Assembly: GCA_964464925.1 (NCBI GenBank)
Contig: CAYXLI010000001.1
Location: 124,001-188,000, forward strand
From: CAYXLI01 sp964464925
GTDB lineage: Bacteria > Acidobacteriota > Terriglobia > Bryobacterales > Bryobacteraceae
Reading direction: 5' to 3'
DNA length: 64,000 nucleotides
A program made the position numbers and the translations under genes. The notes under the pieces are model-generated. The model ran no database searches. It was not told the origin of the DNA and worked only from the letters and a program-made list of their open reading frames with translations. Shown piece after piece: positions 1-10,600 of this stretch; within the stretch, counting starts at the first letter, position 1; each line of letters starts with the position of its first letter.

Positions 1-659
1 TTCCGCTGCTCGCGCCCCCAGCGCATTTCCGCGTTCGTTTCCAGCGCAAGCCGCGAATCGCCCGTGCAGTCGCAGAAAATCTTGGCCTTCACCCGATACA
101 GGTGCTCGCTCTTGTCGCATCGCACCATCACCCGCTGGATCGCCCCGTCCTTCGTTTCGGCAGCATAAACAATGCTCTCCAGCAGCAATGTGATATTCGG
201 CTCGCTGACGACTTTGTCGTATAGGAGCAGGTCCCACAACTCCCAACAGCGCTGCGGATTGTTGACCGCATCGTCGAGCCTCAACTCCTCGATAATGCCG
301 CTGTCCCGCCACCCCGGCCGCCCCTTGTGGCTGTTTGCGCCGACCACGTGCATCTTCACTTCGCTCGACGAGTTCCCGCCAAGCCGCGACCGGTCCTGCA
401 CCAGTACGACCTTCGCCCCATGCCTCGCCGCCGAAAGCGCGGCGCATACCCCCGCCAGGCCGCCCCCCGCCACCAGCACATCCGTGTCGAGATCCACCAG
501 GGCCATGTGCGGCTCCTGCGCGGCCATGTGTTTGAATCTCTCCGGAGGAGCCACACGATCGAAATCCGGCTTGGGCGGGTCCGCCGGAGCCGCGGTTGCT
601 TGACCAGCGGAAAAAAACAGCGAATACCCGCTCCAACCCAATAAATCCCGGCGTCGCAT
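1..659 (-). CDS. FAD-dependent oxidoreductase, N-terminal part (cut by window edge)
   Basis: The reading frame is open from an ATG at 659 to the left edge, so only about 219 N-terminal residues are seen. After a short leader that looks like a secretion signal (MRRRDLLGWSGYSLFFSAG) there is a Rossmann FAD-binding start, VLVAGGGLAGVCAALSAAR, around residues 58-76, followed by the acidic/basic strand end KVVLVQDR and the SRLGGNSSSEV segment. That combination is typical of the FAD_oxidored family (PF12831), which includes secreted flavoproteins often labelled xanthan-lyase-like in Acidobacteria and Planctomycetes. A later CDCTGDSRLALE stretch matches the conserved 'D-tGDg' region of these enzymes. 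Substrate unknown; the C-terminal half lies outside the window. Confidence 0.85.
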   Translation of the reverse strand, partial: MRRRDLLGWSGYSLFFSAGQATAAPADPPKPDFDRVAPPERFKHMAAQEPHMALVDLDTDVLVAGGGLAGVCAALSAARHGAKVVLVQDRSRLGGNSSSEVKMHVVGANSHKGRPGWRDSGIIEELRLDDAVNNPQRCWELWDLLLYDKVVSEPNITLLLESIVYAAETKDGAIQRVMVRCDKSEHLYRVKAKIFCDCTGDSRLALETNAEMRWGREQR

Positions 660-688
660 GCTCTCTAGTCTAACGTTTCAGAGAACAC

Positions 689-1801
689 CTATTTCCGCTC
701 CAGGAACCGGATGCATACCGGACTGCCCACCTGCCCCGTGCTCCCGTTCGCCTTCAATTGTCCGCTTGTTCCGTCGATGCCGTACACCACCAGGTTGTCC
801 GAGTTCTGGTTCGCAGCTATCAGGTACTTGCCCGTCGGATCGATCCGGAAATTCCTCGGCACATGTCCTTGCGTCGGGATATGCTGCACGGCTTTCAACT
901 TCCCGCCCGTCTGCACCTGGAAGACCACAATGCTGTCATGGCCGCGGTTCGACCCGTACACAAATTTCCCGCTCGGATGTACCAGCACTTCAGCCGTCGA
1001 GTTAGTTCCTTTGAAATCGGCCGGCAGCGTGCTCACCGTCTCGATTTCTTTAAGAATCCCCTTCTTGCCGTCCCAATCGAGCGCGGTAATCGTGGAGGCC
1101 AACTCATTGATCACGTAAGCGTGCTTCCCGTCCGGAGCAAAGGAGAAATGCCTCGGCCCTGCTCCCGGTTTCGTGTCGAATGCCGGAGGATCGTTCGGCG
1201 TAATCGTTCCCTTATCCGCATCGAACTTGTACACGAAAACTTTATCCAGCCCCAGGTCCGCTGCGATCGCAAACCGGTTATCCGCCGCGAAGTTCACCGA
1301 ATGCGCGTGCGGACCGTCCTGCCGCTTCGGATCGGCCCCTTTGCCTTTGTGCTGGATGAACGAGGACGATTCGCGCAAACTGCCGTCTGCATTCAGAGGA
1401 AGCACCGCGACGCTGCCGCTTCCGTAGTTCGCGACCAGAACGTTCTTGCCGGTCTTGTCAACGGTCACGAAACACGGACCGTTGCCCTTCGAACTCACAC
1501 TATTGAGCGACTTCAACGCTCCCGATGTTGGATCCAGCGCAAAAGCACTAACCGATCCGTTGCCTGTTTCCGTGACGGCATAGAGGAACTTCCCGTTTGG
1601 GTGTATCGCAACAAACGAAGGATTCTTGATTTCTCCTGCAAGAGTCAACTTGCCGAGTTGGCCGTTTGCCTCATGGAATTCGGCAACATAGATGCCCTTG
1701 CTCTTTTCTCCTGTATACGTGCCTATGAAGGCCAGCGGGTCTTTTGCATTCAGCAGACTAACCGCGAGAAGCGCGAGAACAGTCGGTCGCGAAAAGTTCA
1801 T
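689..1801 (-). CDS. Lactonase-family seven-bladed beta-propeller (6-phosphogluconolactonase type)
   Basis: This 370-residue protein matches the lactonase family PF10282 in length and repeat pattern. After a short hydrophobic leader (VLALLAVSLLNA) it opens with LAFIGTYTGEKSKGIYVAEF, the usual first blade. Repeated HPNGKFLYAV, DKTGKNVLVANYGSGSV, APDGKHAYVINE and DPTGKYLIAANQNS blades follow. The conserved GPHAHSV and GAGPRHFSF segments contribute to the presumed active-site face in characterised 6-phosphogluconolactonases. The leader suggests export, so a cytoplasmic pentose-phosphate role is not assured; many acidobacterial paralogues are periplasmic and of unknown substrate. It lies 25 bp downstream of the S9 peptidase gene on the same strand and may share its transcript. 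Confidence 0.88.
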   Translation of the reverse strand: MNFSRPTVLALLAVSLLNAKDPLAFIGTYTGEKSKGIYVAEFHEANGQLGKLTLAGEIKNPSFVAIHPNGKFLYAVTETGNGSVSAFALDPTSGALKSLNSVSSKGNGPCFVTVDKTGKNVLVANYGSGSVAVLPLNADGSLRESSSFIQHKGKGADPKRQDGPHAHSVNFAADNRFAIAADLGLDKVFVYKFDADKGTITPNDPPAFDTKPGAGPRHFSFAPDGKHAYVINELASTITALDWDGKKGILKEIETVSTLPADFKGTNSTAEVLVHPSGKFVYGSNRGHDSIVVFQVQTGGKLKAVQHIPTQGHVPRNFRIDPTGKYLIAANQNSDNLVVYGIDGTSGQLKANGSTGQVGSPVCIRFLERK

Positions 1802-1826
1802 GCGAACATCAAATCACACTCGAGTG

Positions 1827-3857
1827 CTACTGTGTCGCAACCGGCTTGGGCCGTGTCCATTCCTCAATCCAGTCGAGCACGTTTTTGTACCAGTACAGCG
1901 AGTTCTGGGGCTTCAATACCCAGTGCCCCTCATCGGGAAACAGCACCAGTTTGGAAGGCACTTTCTGAATCTGTAGAGCCGTGAATAACTGCATGCCCTG
2001 GCCCACCGGCACCCGGTAATCCAGCTCTCCGTGGGTGACAAGCGTCGGTGTGTGGAAATCCGTTACGTAGGAACTCGGCGAGAACTTTGCAAACATCTCC
2101 GGATTTTCCCAGGGGAAGCCCTGGAACTCCCACCGGACAAACCACAACTCTTCTGTTTCGCCCGCCATGCTGCGCAAATCGTAAACTCCCGCATGGGACA
2201 CCAGGGCCTTAAAACGAGTGGTATGTCCCAGCAGCCAGTCGGCCATGTAGCCGCCGTACGATCCGCCCGCCGCCGCCATGCGTTCCGAATCTACATAGGG
2301 CAGGGAAGCGACATGCTCCACCACTGCCATGATGTCGTCGTACGGCTTGCCGCCCCAGTCCGTGCTCACTTCGTCCGTGAATTTCTGCCCGTAGCCCGTC
2401 GATCCGCGCGGATTCGGCATAATGACCACGAACCCGGCCGCCGCAAACACCTGCTGGTTCCAACGGTAGCTCCAGCTCTCGCCCCACGCTCCTTGAGGTC
2501 CTCCATGAAGCATCACCAGCACCGGATACTTCCGTCCAGCCTGGAAATTCGGAGGTTTCACCAGGAAACTGTGTATCCGGGTGCCCCCGGATTCCACCCA
2601 GAACTCTTCCAGCGGAGTCAATGTGTACTCACTCAGCACCGCGTCATTCAGATGCGTCAATGGAACTGCCGCGCCTCCCGCCGACTGTGCCCGGAAGATC
2701 TCCGTGGGTCGTGCCCCGGTCTGCTCTGTGTAGATCATCGTCTTGGTGTCCGGACTCAGTTGCACATCGTCAATATGGCTCGCCCCTGTGATCACTACTC
2801 GCGAAGAGCCCCCGGCCGTCGGCATCATCTGCACATTGCTCCGGCCCCGATCCTCCACCACGTAGAAGATGCGCGTCGAATCGGGCGAAAAGACTACTGT
2901 CTCCACGTTCCGGTCTAAACCCTCATTGATGTAGTTCACCGATCCCGTCGCCCGGTCCAGCAACGCAAGCCGCCAGCGGTCCGATTCGAATCCTGCTCGT
3001 TGCTGCGACCGGTAGGCCAGGTACTTCCCGTCCGGCGAATACACTGGCGAGCGGTCTCCGCCCAGACTATTCGAGACCTTTTTGGCGTCGCCGCCCGTGA
3101 TAGGTACCACGAAAATGTCCGTGTTCGTGCTCAGAGCCGGATTTGGATCCAGATCCGCTACGTACGCCACTTCCTTCCCGTCCGGCGAGATTGCAAAATC
3201 ATCCGGACCGCCCAATTGGAAGGTCGGCACATCGTAATTACCGGGCGTCAGATCCTTCGCGGCGCCACCTTCCATCGGCACAGTCATCAGGTGTTTCCGC
3301 CGCTTGCCCATAAATGCGTTCCAGTGCCGGTAGAGCAGCGACGTATAGCTGCGCGCCTTCATCTTGCTCGCGTTTTCGGCGTCCAGCTTGGTCCTGTTGC
3401 ACGCATCGTCCGCGCAGTCCGGATACACATCGCTCGTAAAGACAATCCGCTTTCCGTCGGGCGACACCGTCACATCGCTTGCTTCGGTCGAAATCGTCGT
3501 CACCTGCTTAGACCCGGACCCGTCCGGATTCATCATCCATACCTGCGACGCCCCGCTCTGGTTCGACACATACAGGATTTGCTTGGAGTCGGGTGTCCAC
3601 CGCGGCCGTTGATTCGACGTGCCCTGCGTCGTGATCCTCTGCGGCGTTCCGCCGCTCACCGGCATGATGTAGATCTGCTTGGGGCGCGCATTCTTCTCTA
3701 CGTCGATAGTCTCCACCGTGAAAGCGATCATTTTCCCATCCGGGGAAAGTTGCGGCTCGCTGATCCTCGATAGCCGCATCATGGCCTCGGCTGTGAAGGG
3801 AAGATTCTGCGCGAGCAGCGGCAGAGCGAGAGCAAATAGCCCGGCTAATATGCGCAT
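1827..3857 (-). CDS. Secreted S9-family prolyl oligopeptidase / acylaminoacyl peptidase
   Basis: The 676-residue product begins with a signal peptide (MRILAGLFALALPLLAQ). Residues about 25-420 form a WD40/TolB-like propeller with recurring SPDGK blades (QLSPDGKMIAF, VSPDGKRIVFTSD, YSPDGKYLAYRS). The C-terminal alpha/beta-hydrolase domain carries the catalytic triad: the nucleophile in GGSYGGYM (residue about 532), the Asp in HGELDYRVP and the His in PDEGHW. This layout is that of dipeptidyl-peptidase/acylaminoacyl-peptidase S9 enzymes, which cleave short peptides in the periplasm. Exact specificity cannot be read from the sequence. The 175-bp gap to the divergent carbonic anhydrase gene must hold its promoter. 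Confidence 0.93.
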   Translation of the reverse strand: MRILAGLFALALPLLAQNLPFTAEAMMRLSRISEPQLSPDGKMIAFTVETIDVEKNARPKQIYIMPVSGGTPQRITTQGTSNQRPRWTPDSKQILYVSNQSGASQVWMMNPDGSGSKQVTTISTEASDVTVSPDGKRIVFTSDVYPDCADDACNRTKLDAENASKMKARSYTSLLYRHWNAFMGKRRKHLMTVPMEGGAAKDLTPGNYDVPTFQLGGPDDFAISPDGKEVAYVADLDPNPALSTNTDIFVVPITGGDAKKVSNSLGGDRSPVYSPDGKYLAYRSQQRAGFESDRWRLALLDRATGSVNYINEGLDRNVETVVFSPDSTRIFYVVEDRGRSNVQMMPTAGGSSRVVITGASHIDDVQLSPDTKTMIYTEQTGARPTEIFRAQSAGGAAVPLTHLNDAVLSEYTLTPLEEFWVESGGTRIHSFLVKPPNFQAGRKYPVLVMLHGGPQGAWGESWSYRWNQQVFAAAGFVVIMPNPRGSTGYGQKFTDEVSTDWGGKPYDDIMAVVEHVASLPYVDSERMAAAGGSYGGYMADWLLGHTTRFKALVSHAGVYDLRSMAGETEELWFVRWEFQGFPWENPEMFAKFSPSSYVTDFHTPTLVTHGELDYRVPVGQGMQLFTALQIQKVPSKLVLFPDEGHWVLKPQNSLYWYKNVLDWIEEWTRPKPVATQ

Positions 3858-4032
3858 AATGTCTATTCTAGATTCACTGCCTCGTGTCCAGATGTTCAGA
3901 CCTCCGGGCGGCAGGCGGATTTTCTCTGCAAAATACTCATCCTGCTAAATTCTTCGGCGTTTCGCCCTTCTGTAATAATCAGTTTTGTCTGACCTCGCCG
4001 GCAGCGTGTTACCCTGACATTTACCCCCTGTC

Positions 4033-4566
4033 ATGATTCGTACTTTGGGCGGCGTCACTCCAAAAATTGCCGCTTCCGCTTACATCGATCCAAGCGCGCA
4101 AGTCATCGGAGATGTGGTTATCGGCGAACGATCCAGCATCTGGCCGAACGCGACGCTGCGGGGAGACGTGAACTCCATCCGCATCGGACAAGAGTCTAAC
4201 GTACAGGACAATTCCGTTCTCCATACCGACGGGCCCAAGCCGGACAATCCGCAGGGTTTTCCTCTCAACGTCGGCGACCGCGTTACTGTCGGGCACGCAG
4301 TGGTTCTTCACGGCTGCACGATTGATGACGACGCTCTCATCGGCATCAGCGCCACGGTTCTCAACGGAGCGAAAATCGGGGCAGGCGCCATCGTCGCTGC
4401 TGGAGCCCTTATCCCCGAGGGCATGGAAGTTCCCGCCGGCATGCTTGCCATGGGCGTGCCCGCCAAGGTCCGCCGCGAGGTAACGCCGGAGGAACGGGAA
4501 CGCTTCCGCGCCAACGCGCAAGGCTACGTTAGCCTTCGCGAGAAGTACCTGAAGGAAACGCTTTGA
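4033..4566 (+). CDS. Gamma-class carbonic anhydrase-like hexapeptide-repeat protein
   Basis: This is a 177-residue left-handed beta-helix protein of the gamma carbonic anhydrase / YrdA-PaaY family. Hexapeptide turns run from SAYIDPSAQVIGDVVIGE through SSIWPNATLRGD to GAKIGAGAIVAAGALI. The zinc-ligand histidines expected for the family are visible in VLHTDGPK and in VGHAVVLHGC. RGD and the conserved GMPAKVRR-like exit (GVPAKVRREVTPEE) are also present. Most bacterial members with this architecture are cytoplasmic trimers; carbonic anhydrase activity has been shown for some and not for others. The gene ends with a 4-bp overlap with hisS (TTGA), implying cotranscription with the two tRNA synthetase genes. 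Confidence 0.9.
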   Translation: MIRTLGGVTPKIAASAYIDPSAQVIGDVVIGERSSIWPNATLRGDVNSIRIGQESNVQDNSVLHTDGPKPDNPQGFPLNVGDRVTVGHAVVLHGCTIDDDALIGISATVLNGAKIGAGAIVAAGALIPEGMEVPAGMLAMGVPAKVRREVTPEERERFRANAQGYVSLREKYLKETL

Positions 4567-5801
4567 TTCGAGCTGTCAAAGGAACCCGCGATATCCTGCC
4601 CCCGTCCAGCAGCGTGTGGAATCACGTTGAGGCAGTTGCAAAACGTGTATTCCACGCCTACAACTATCGCGAAATTCGCACGCCTATCTTCGAAGAGACT
4701 TCTTTGTTTGCGCGCAGTGTCGGCGAAGAGACCGACATCGTCAGCAAGGAGATGTACACGTTTGATGATCACGGCACTTCACTCACGCTGCGTCCGGAGA
4801 ATACGGCGTCCGTAATCCGTGCTTGGATGGAGCACCGTCTCGACCAGCAGCCTGGTCTGCAGAAGCTCTACTACATGGGGCCCATGTTCCGCCGGGAGCG
4901 CCCGCAGAAAGGCCGCTTCCGCCAATTCTTCCAGATCGGAGCGGAAGCAATCGGGTCTGAATCGCCTGCCGTGGATGCCGAGGTGATCGAAATGGTCATC
5001 GAGATCCTCAGCCAGTGCGGTCTCGATAACTTCGAACTGCTCATCAACTCCGTTGGCTGCCCCATTTGCCGCCCGAACTTCATTGCCGAGCTGAAGTTGC
5101 GGCTGGCCTCGGTCAAGGACACGATGTGCAAGGATTGCCAGCGCCGTGCCGATATCAACCCGCTCCGGGTGCTCGACTGCAAAGTGCCGGAAGATCAGCC
5201 CATCATTGAGTCGCTGCCGTCGATCCTCGACTTCCTCGACGAAGGCTGCCGCACGCATTTCGAAGCCGTGAAGCAATTTCTGGAGGATCGTGCCATCGCT
5301 TATCAGGTGAAGCCGCGCCTGGTCCGCGGTCTGGATTACTACACACGCACGACTTTTGAGATCGTACACGGCTCTCTCGGCGCGCAAAACTCCGTACTCG
5401 GCGGAGGCCGTTACGACGGACTTGCCGAAGCGCTTGGTTCGAAGGTGAAAGGCCCCGGCATAGGCTTCTCGATCGGGGAAGATCGCCTCATCATGAGCGT
5501 GGAAGAGCAGTTCCGGAATCTGGATCAGCTCGAACTCTTTATCGCTCCGATGGGCGACTCGGCCTTCCGGGAGGCAAGCCTGCTGGCCCGCGAATTGCGC
5601 CGTTACTCCGCCCCGGTCGAAATCGGCGAAGGCAAACTCAAAAAGCAAATGGAGCTCGCCAACAAGCTCAGCGCGAAATACGTCTTGATCCTCGGCGACG
5701 ACGAGATTGCGCGCGGCTCCTACACTCTCAAGGAGATGTCCAGCGGTGAGCAGTCCACGCTCACACGCGACGAACTGGTTCAAAAATGGAAGAATCGCTA
5801 A
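4563..5801 (+). CDS. hisS: Histidine--tRNA ligase
   Basis: The 412-residue class II synthetase starts at a TTG whose first residues MIRAVKGTRDILPP are the standard HisRS N-terminus. An AAGGA sits about 7 nt upstream, and the TTG overlaps the carbonic anhydrase stop. Motif 2 is FRRERPQKGRFRQFFQIG, the histidine-specific signatures are LVRGLDYYTRT and GGGRYDGL, and motif 3 is the GIGFSIGEDRL stretch. A C-terminal anticodon-binding domain follows from about residue 325. Length is normal for bacterial HisRS. It charges tRNA-His in the cytoplasm. The gene overlaps the start of aspS by 16 bp, so translation of the two synthetases is probably coupled. Confidence 0.97.
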   Translation: MIRAVKGTRDILPPSSSVWNHVEAVAKRVFHAYNYREIRTPIFEETSLFARSVGEETDIVSKEMYTFDDHGTSLTLRPENTASVIRAWMEHRLDQQPGLQKLYYMGPMFRRERPQKGRFRQFFQIGAEAIGSESPAVDAEVIEMVIEILSQCGLDNFELLINSVGCPICRPNFIAELKLRLASVKDTMCKDCQRRADINPLRVLDCKVPEDQPIIESLPSILDFLDEGCRTHFEAVKQFLEDRAIAYQVKPRLVRGLDYYTRTTFEIVHGSLGAQNSVLGGGRYDGLAEALGSKVKGPGIGFSIGEDRLIMSVEEQFRNLDQLELFIAPMGDSAFREASLLARELRRYSAPVEIGEGKLKKQMELANKLSAKYVLILGDDEIARGSYTLKEMSSGEQSTLTRDELVQKWKNR

Positions 5802-7564
5802 AACTGGATTTTCTTGGCGACCTGCGCCGCACGCATAGCTGCGGCCAGTTGCGCGCTTCCGATGTTGGGAAGAAAGTCATTCTGATGGGCTGGGTCCACC
5901 GGCGCCGGGATCTCGGCAAGGTAATCTTTATTCACCTGCGCGATCGTGACGGCGTCACCCAGATCGTATTCGACGAAGGCGTCAATCAGGACGTGCATGA
6001 GCATGCCGAAATGGTGCGCTCCGAATATGTCATCGCCATTGAAGGCACCGTCAAACAGCGCACGCCGGATACCATCAACGCGAATATCCCGACCGGAGAA
6101 ATCGAAGTGGCGGCCGGGCAGGTCTGGATCCTGAACGAATCCCGCACCCCGCCTTTCCCCATGGAGGATACGGTGGATGTCAGCGAGGACGCGCGCCTCA
6201 AGTATCGCTATGTCGATCTGCGCCGCCCCCGCATGCAGCGAAATATCATCCTGCGTTCGCGTATCGCATTTGCCGTTCGCCAGTATCTGGATTCGCTCGG
6301 CTTTCTCGAAATCGAAACGCCGTTCATGACGAAGTCCACACCGGAGGGCGCGCGCGACTACCTCGTCCCCAGCCGAGTCAATCCCGGAATGTTCTACGCG
6401 CTTCCCCAGTCACCGCAGATCTTCAAACAGTTGCTCATGGTCAGCGGTTTCGACAAGTATTTCCAGATCGTCCGGTGCTTCCGCGATGAGGATCTGCGCG
6501 CCGACCGCCAGCCTGAGTTCACACAGATCGACCTGGAAATGTCATTCCCGCAGGAAGAGCAGATCTTTGAAGTGATCGAGCCGCTTGTCCAAAAAGTCTG
6601 CGAGGTCGCTGGGTTCAACATCGATTCGAAATTCCCGCGCATCACGTATGCGGAGGCAATGTCGTCTTACGGAATCGACAAGCCCGATCTGCGCCTCCCG
6701 CCCTTTTACAATGTGGCCGGCCTCTTCCCGGAGGCTTCTCTGTCGCCCGCGAACCTGCCGCTGGTGGCAATCATTATCCCCGGCACAGGTCAACTCAGCC
6801 GCAAGGAGCGTGACGAGCTGAAGGCCTACGGCCAGGAGCGCGGACTGCGCGTGTACGACGACGTGAAGCGCCTCGAGCGCGACTTTCCTGAGTCCGTCGC
6901 GAAGGTTCGCGAACGCGTCAATGCCACCGACAATGATCTGCTGATCCTCGCCGGCTGGGCTGGTGAGCCGAAAGGGCATCGCCCAGAGGAGACCGTCTAT
7001 CAGGCCTGCGGTCAACTTCGCCTCTTCGCCGGCCAGAAGTACAACGACCGTCACAAGCTCCTTGACCCGAAAACGTTCAAGTTCCTTTGGGTCGTCGATT
7101 TCCCGATGTTCGAATGGGACGAGGAGGATAAGCGCTGGATGGCTGCGCACCACCCGTTCACATCGGTACACGATGAGGACCTCGACAAGCTGACGGACGA
7201 TCCGGCGCGCTGCCGGGCCAAATCGTATGACCTCGTTCTGAACGGCACCGAACTCGGTTCAGGATCGATTCGTATTCACCGCCAGGATATACAGGCAAAG
7301 GTCTTCAGCGCCCTGGGCCTCAGTGAGGAGGAAGCACGCACGAAATTCGGGTTCCTGCTCGACGCGTTGGAGTATGGAGCCCCGCCACACGGCGGAATCG
7401 CGCTCGGACTCGACCGCCTTGTGATGATTCTTGCAGGCGAGACGTCTATCCGCGATGTCATTCCGTTCCCGAAAACTGCCAAGGCAACGGACCTCATGTG
7501 CGAAGCGCCGTCCCCGGTTTCCGAGCGCAGTCTCAAAGAACTCGGCATCGCCATCCGGAAGTAA
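5786..7564 (+). CDS. aspS: Aspartate--tRNA ligase, bacterial type
   Basis: The protein has 592 residues, the usual size for bacterial AspRS with the GAD insertion domain. An N-terminal OB-fold anticodon-binding domain (GWVHRRRDLGKVIFIHLRDR) is followed by motif 1, then motif 2 in FRDEDLRADRQPEFTQID. The GAD insert lies at roughly residues 290-410, and motif 3 is the GLDRLVMILAGETSIRDVI segment. The product charges tRNA-Asp; whether it also accepts tRNA-Asn (non-discriminating) cannot be decided here because no asnS or gatCAB is visible. The start at 5786 overlaps the hisS end, leaving little room for an independent ribosome-binding site. A strong hairpin terminator follows 13 nt after the stop. 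Confidence 0.97.
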   Translation: MEESLKLDFLGDLRRTHSCGQLRASDVGKKVILMGWVHRRRDLGKVIFIHLRDRDGVTQIVFDEGVNQDVHEHAEMVRSEYVIAIEGTVKQRTPDTINANIPTGEIEVAAGQVWILNESRTPPFPMEDTVDVSEDARLKYRYVDLRRPRMQRNIILRSRIAFAVRQYLDSLGFLEIETPFMTKSTPEGARDYLVPSRVNPGMFYALPQSPQIFKQLLMVSGFDKYFQIVRCFRDEDLRADRQPEFTQIDLEMSFPQEEQIFEVIEPLVQKVCEVAGFNIDSKFPRITYAEAMSSYGIDKPDLRLPPFYNVAGLFPEASLSPANLPLVAIIIPGTGQLSRKERDELKAYGQERGLRVYDDVKRLERDFPESVAKVRERVNATDNDLLILAGWAGEPKGHRPEETVYQACGQLRLFAGQKYNDRHKLLDPKTFKFLWVVDFPMFEWDEEDKRWMAAHHPFTSVHDEDLDKLTDDPARCRAKSYDLVLNGTELGSGSIRIHRQDIQAKVFSALGLSEEEARTKFGFLLDALEYGAPPHGGIALGLDRLVMILAGETSIRDVIPFPKTAKATDLMCEAPSPVSERSLKELGIAIRK

Positions 7565-7576
7565 TTCCAGCATAAG

Positions 7577-7610
7577 AAAAGGGCCGCGCCGGAAGGCGCG
7601 GCCCTTTTTT
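7577..7610. terminator. Intrinsic bidirectional terminator between aspS and the BACON-repeat gene
   Basis: A perfect 10-bp GC stem (GGGCCGCGCC / GGCGCGGCCC) with a GGAA tetraloop is flanked by AAAA on the left and TTTTTT on the right. The U-tract works for the plus-strand operon. The complementary run gives a shorter TTTT for the minus-strand gene that converges on it, so it can serve both convergent transcripts. Confidence 0.95.
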
Positions 7611-7627
7611 GTCCAGGTCAGCCGTTC

Positions 7628-10600
7628 TTACTGCACCGCGACGGTCACATTCGCCGGGCTGCTCACGCCATTCGACGTGATCACAACCTGCTGGTCACCG
7701 CTGGGTACATTGTCCGGAATCCGAACGTTGATCTGCACTGCGCCGGAAACAAGTCCCGGAGCCGCGCCTGAGTAGGTAACGCTCGCCGGAACCCCGCCGA
7801 CAGTTACCGTAGCCGGGAACTGCAGGCCAGGGAACGTCGGGCCGGTTGTCGGCGTGACAGTGCCGGTCACACCGGGAGGAGTCAGCAGTCCACCTCCGGT
7901 CGCGAAGATCTGGATGACCGAGCCCTTCGCCGCCGGGGTTGCTGATCCGTTCACGCTATTGTCCTGGTTGCGGATCGCACCCTGACCCTTGCCGCTGAAA
8001 TCCAGCGTAAAGATAGCCATCGCCGTATCTACAACCTGCAACGATACGGTCGCTGTCGTGACGCCGTTCCGCTGCACGGTCATTGTCGTCGTCTTTTTAC
8101 CCTGCACTTCGTAGGGCACGATCACGTTGATCTGGTTCGGTCCTGCGTAGATCAGCGGGGCTGGCGTGTTGTCGAACATGACGGACGTGTTGCCAAGTGT
8201 TGTAGCGACCGTTCCGTTCGCGTTCAACTGCAGACCCACTGCGGGAGTCGGGCCGATATTCGCGCCAAAGAGCGCGACAATCTCGCCCGGAGCCACGGCG
8301 CCCGTCTGGTTGCTGGCGGAGTTCACAACCGAAATGGTCGGAGATCCGCCTGCTCCCACGGTCAGCGTCACATTGATCACTTGCGAGCCGCCCGGTATGT
8401 TCGGAGAGCCGACGGTGATCGCACCGGCATACGTTCCGGGAGCGAGCGTCGAAACCACCGCCGGGTTCAGCGCAATGGAAACCTGCCCGGGTGTGTTGCC
8501 CGTCGCAGGAGTGATGTTCAGGAACTGCCCGCCGCTCACCGGCGTGAAGGAGGCAGTAAACGGAACGTTGCCGCCCGTGCTCGTGATATTCACAGTCTGG
8601 GCGCCTGGAAGCGTTGTCGATCCCTGCGGGACTGTGAAGGTCACATTATTCGAAGCAAGCTGAATCGTCTGCGGATTGCCGACGGTAAAGCTCACCGGAA
8701 TGTAGAGTGGGCTGGGTGTCGTGCCCGGAGCAAACACGGTCACAAGGCCTTGGTAATTGCCCTGTGCAAGATTCGCGCCGTTTGCGGTCACGGTCAGTGT
8801 GTTGCTGGCGCCAGTCGTGACGGTCAGCCAGCCTGTTCCATTGAACGCGGTCGCGGTCGCGCCGATCGTCGTGCCGGAAGGAACACCACCGATCTGGATC
8901 GATTGCGTTGCCGGAGCCGGGCCGTTCAGCGGCTGCGTAAAGGTGAGCGTCGTCGGCGTTGCAGTTACGGTGGCCGAGGCGATGGTAAACATCACCGGAA
9001 TGGTTTGAGTCGGGATGTTTGGCGAGGTGCTCGAAACCTGGATCTGGCCCATGTAGGTGCCAACAGGCAGGTTCGCCGGATTAAAGGTAACGTTCAACAC
9101 GTTGGGTGTGCTGCCCGTCTGCGGAGCCACCGTTAGCCAAGTCAATCCCGGCGGATTGGTGATGGCGGTCGCCGTGAAGTTGAGCGGCGTTGTAGCGTCC
9201 GTGCTGGTCAGCGAGATGTTCTGCTGAACAGTTGTGCTGGTACCAGCGACTGTAGTGACGTTGACAAACGCCGGGCTGACATTGATCAGCGGCGTTGTGC
9301 TCACGTTCATCGTCACCGGAATGGTGATCGGGGCATTCGTTGAACCCGGAACACTGAGCGTCAGCGTGCCGGTGCATGTGCCGGCTGTCGTGATGCCGGT
9401 CGTATTCACCGAAACAACAACCTGGCCGGGCTGCCCCGGAGGAACCTGCGTCTGCCCGATGGTCGGAGACGCGCTCAGGAAGTTACCGCAGTTTGTGCTG
9501 GCCGCAGCCACGGAGTAGCCCAGCGGGGCGCCGGTGCTGGCCAGCGTCAGGATCTGCGCCTGTGGCGAACTCTGCCCGATCTGATAGTTGAATGTCAGCG
9601 ACTGCTGACTGCTGCTCAGAATCGGGTTGCTGCTCACGACGAGAGTCACGGGGAAGGTCTGAGGGGTGTTGCCGGAGCCCGGCGAAGTAATGGTCACGTT
9701 CTCCACGTACGTGTTCGGACCCAACGTCGCAAGTACTGTCGGATTGATGGAGAGCGTGACAGCTTGCGGAGTGGTGCCGTTCCCCGGTTGGACGTTCAGG
9801 AAGTTAGCGCCGCCGGTCACTGGTGTTGCTGCGACGGTGAAGGCTACGCCAGGGGTCGTGCTCGTCACTTGCACGTTCTGGGCGGCCGGAGTCGAACTGC
9901 CAAGCTGGAAATTGAACGTCGGTCCGGTGCTCGGTACCAACAGAAGTGGGCTCGTGCTCACCAGCAGGTTGACCGGGATGTTGACGGTTGGCGTCGAGGT
10001 GCCCGGAGCACTGATGGTAATCTGACCCGTGCAATTCCCCGCCTGCAGACTGGTCGTGTTGACCTGCACGCTTAGGGATCCCGGAGTTGCTCCGCTTGTG
10101 GGCGAGACAACCAGCCAGTTGCCGCCGCATGTCGTCGATGTCGCAGATGCGGTGAATGGCTGGACGGTTCCGTTAGCCGTAGTGATAGTGAGTGTCTGTC
10201 CAACTGGAGCAGTGGTGCCTATCTGATAACCCAGGTTCACCGCACCGGCAGGTGCGATGTTCAGCGAAGTCGGGCCAGCGACATTTACAACCACCGGCAC
10301 AGTCGTTCCGTTCGTGCCCGGCGGTGTGAGCGCAACGATGGCATTGTACGTTCCCGCTGCCAAACCGGTCGGATTCACGCTCACGTTGAGCTGGTTGCTA
10401 GAGGTTGGTGTCAGATTCAAGGTAGTCGGACTGACCGTCACGAACGGCTGGCCCGTACTTGTTGTCACGGACGCCGTTACCTGGTTGATCGAGGTTCCGT
10501 TATTCCCTACCGTTACGGACTGAGTTGACGGGACGGTCGAACCCGGTGGGAAGTTGAATGTCAACGCCGGCGGTGTAGCTGTCACGTTGGACGGGCCGCT

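Noticed and set aside
758..1984. A long plus-strand reading frame (408 codons) opposite the lactonase and the S9 peptidase end
   Set aside because: It is antisense to two clear genes, has an Arg/Val/His-rich shadow composition and no recognisable domain.
2975..3005. GATTCGAATCC-like tRNA T-loop
   Set aside because: It lies in the coding sequence of the S9 peptidase and no acceptor or anticodon stem can be folded around it.
4779..5783. A 334-codon minus-strand frame inside hisS
   Set aside because: It is the antisense shadow of a certain class II synthetase gene.
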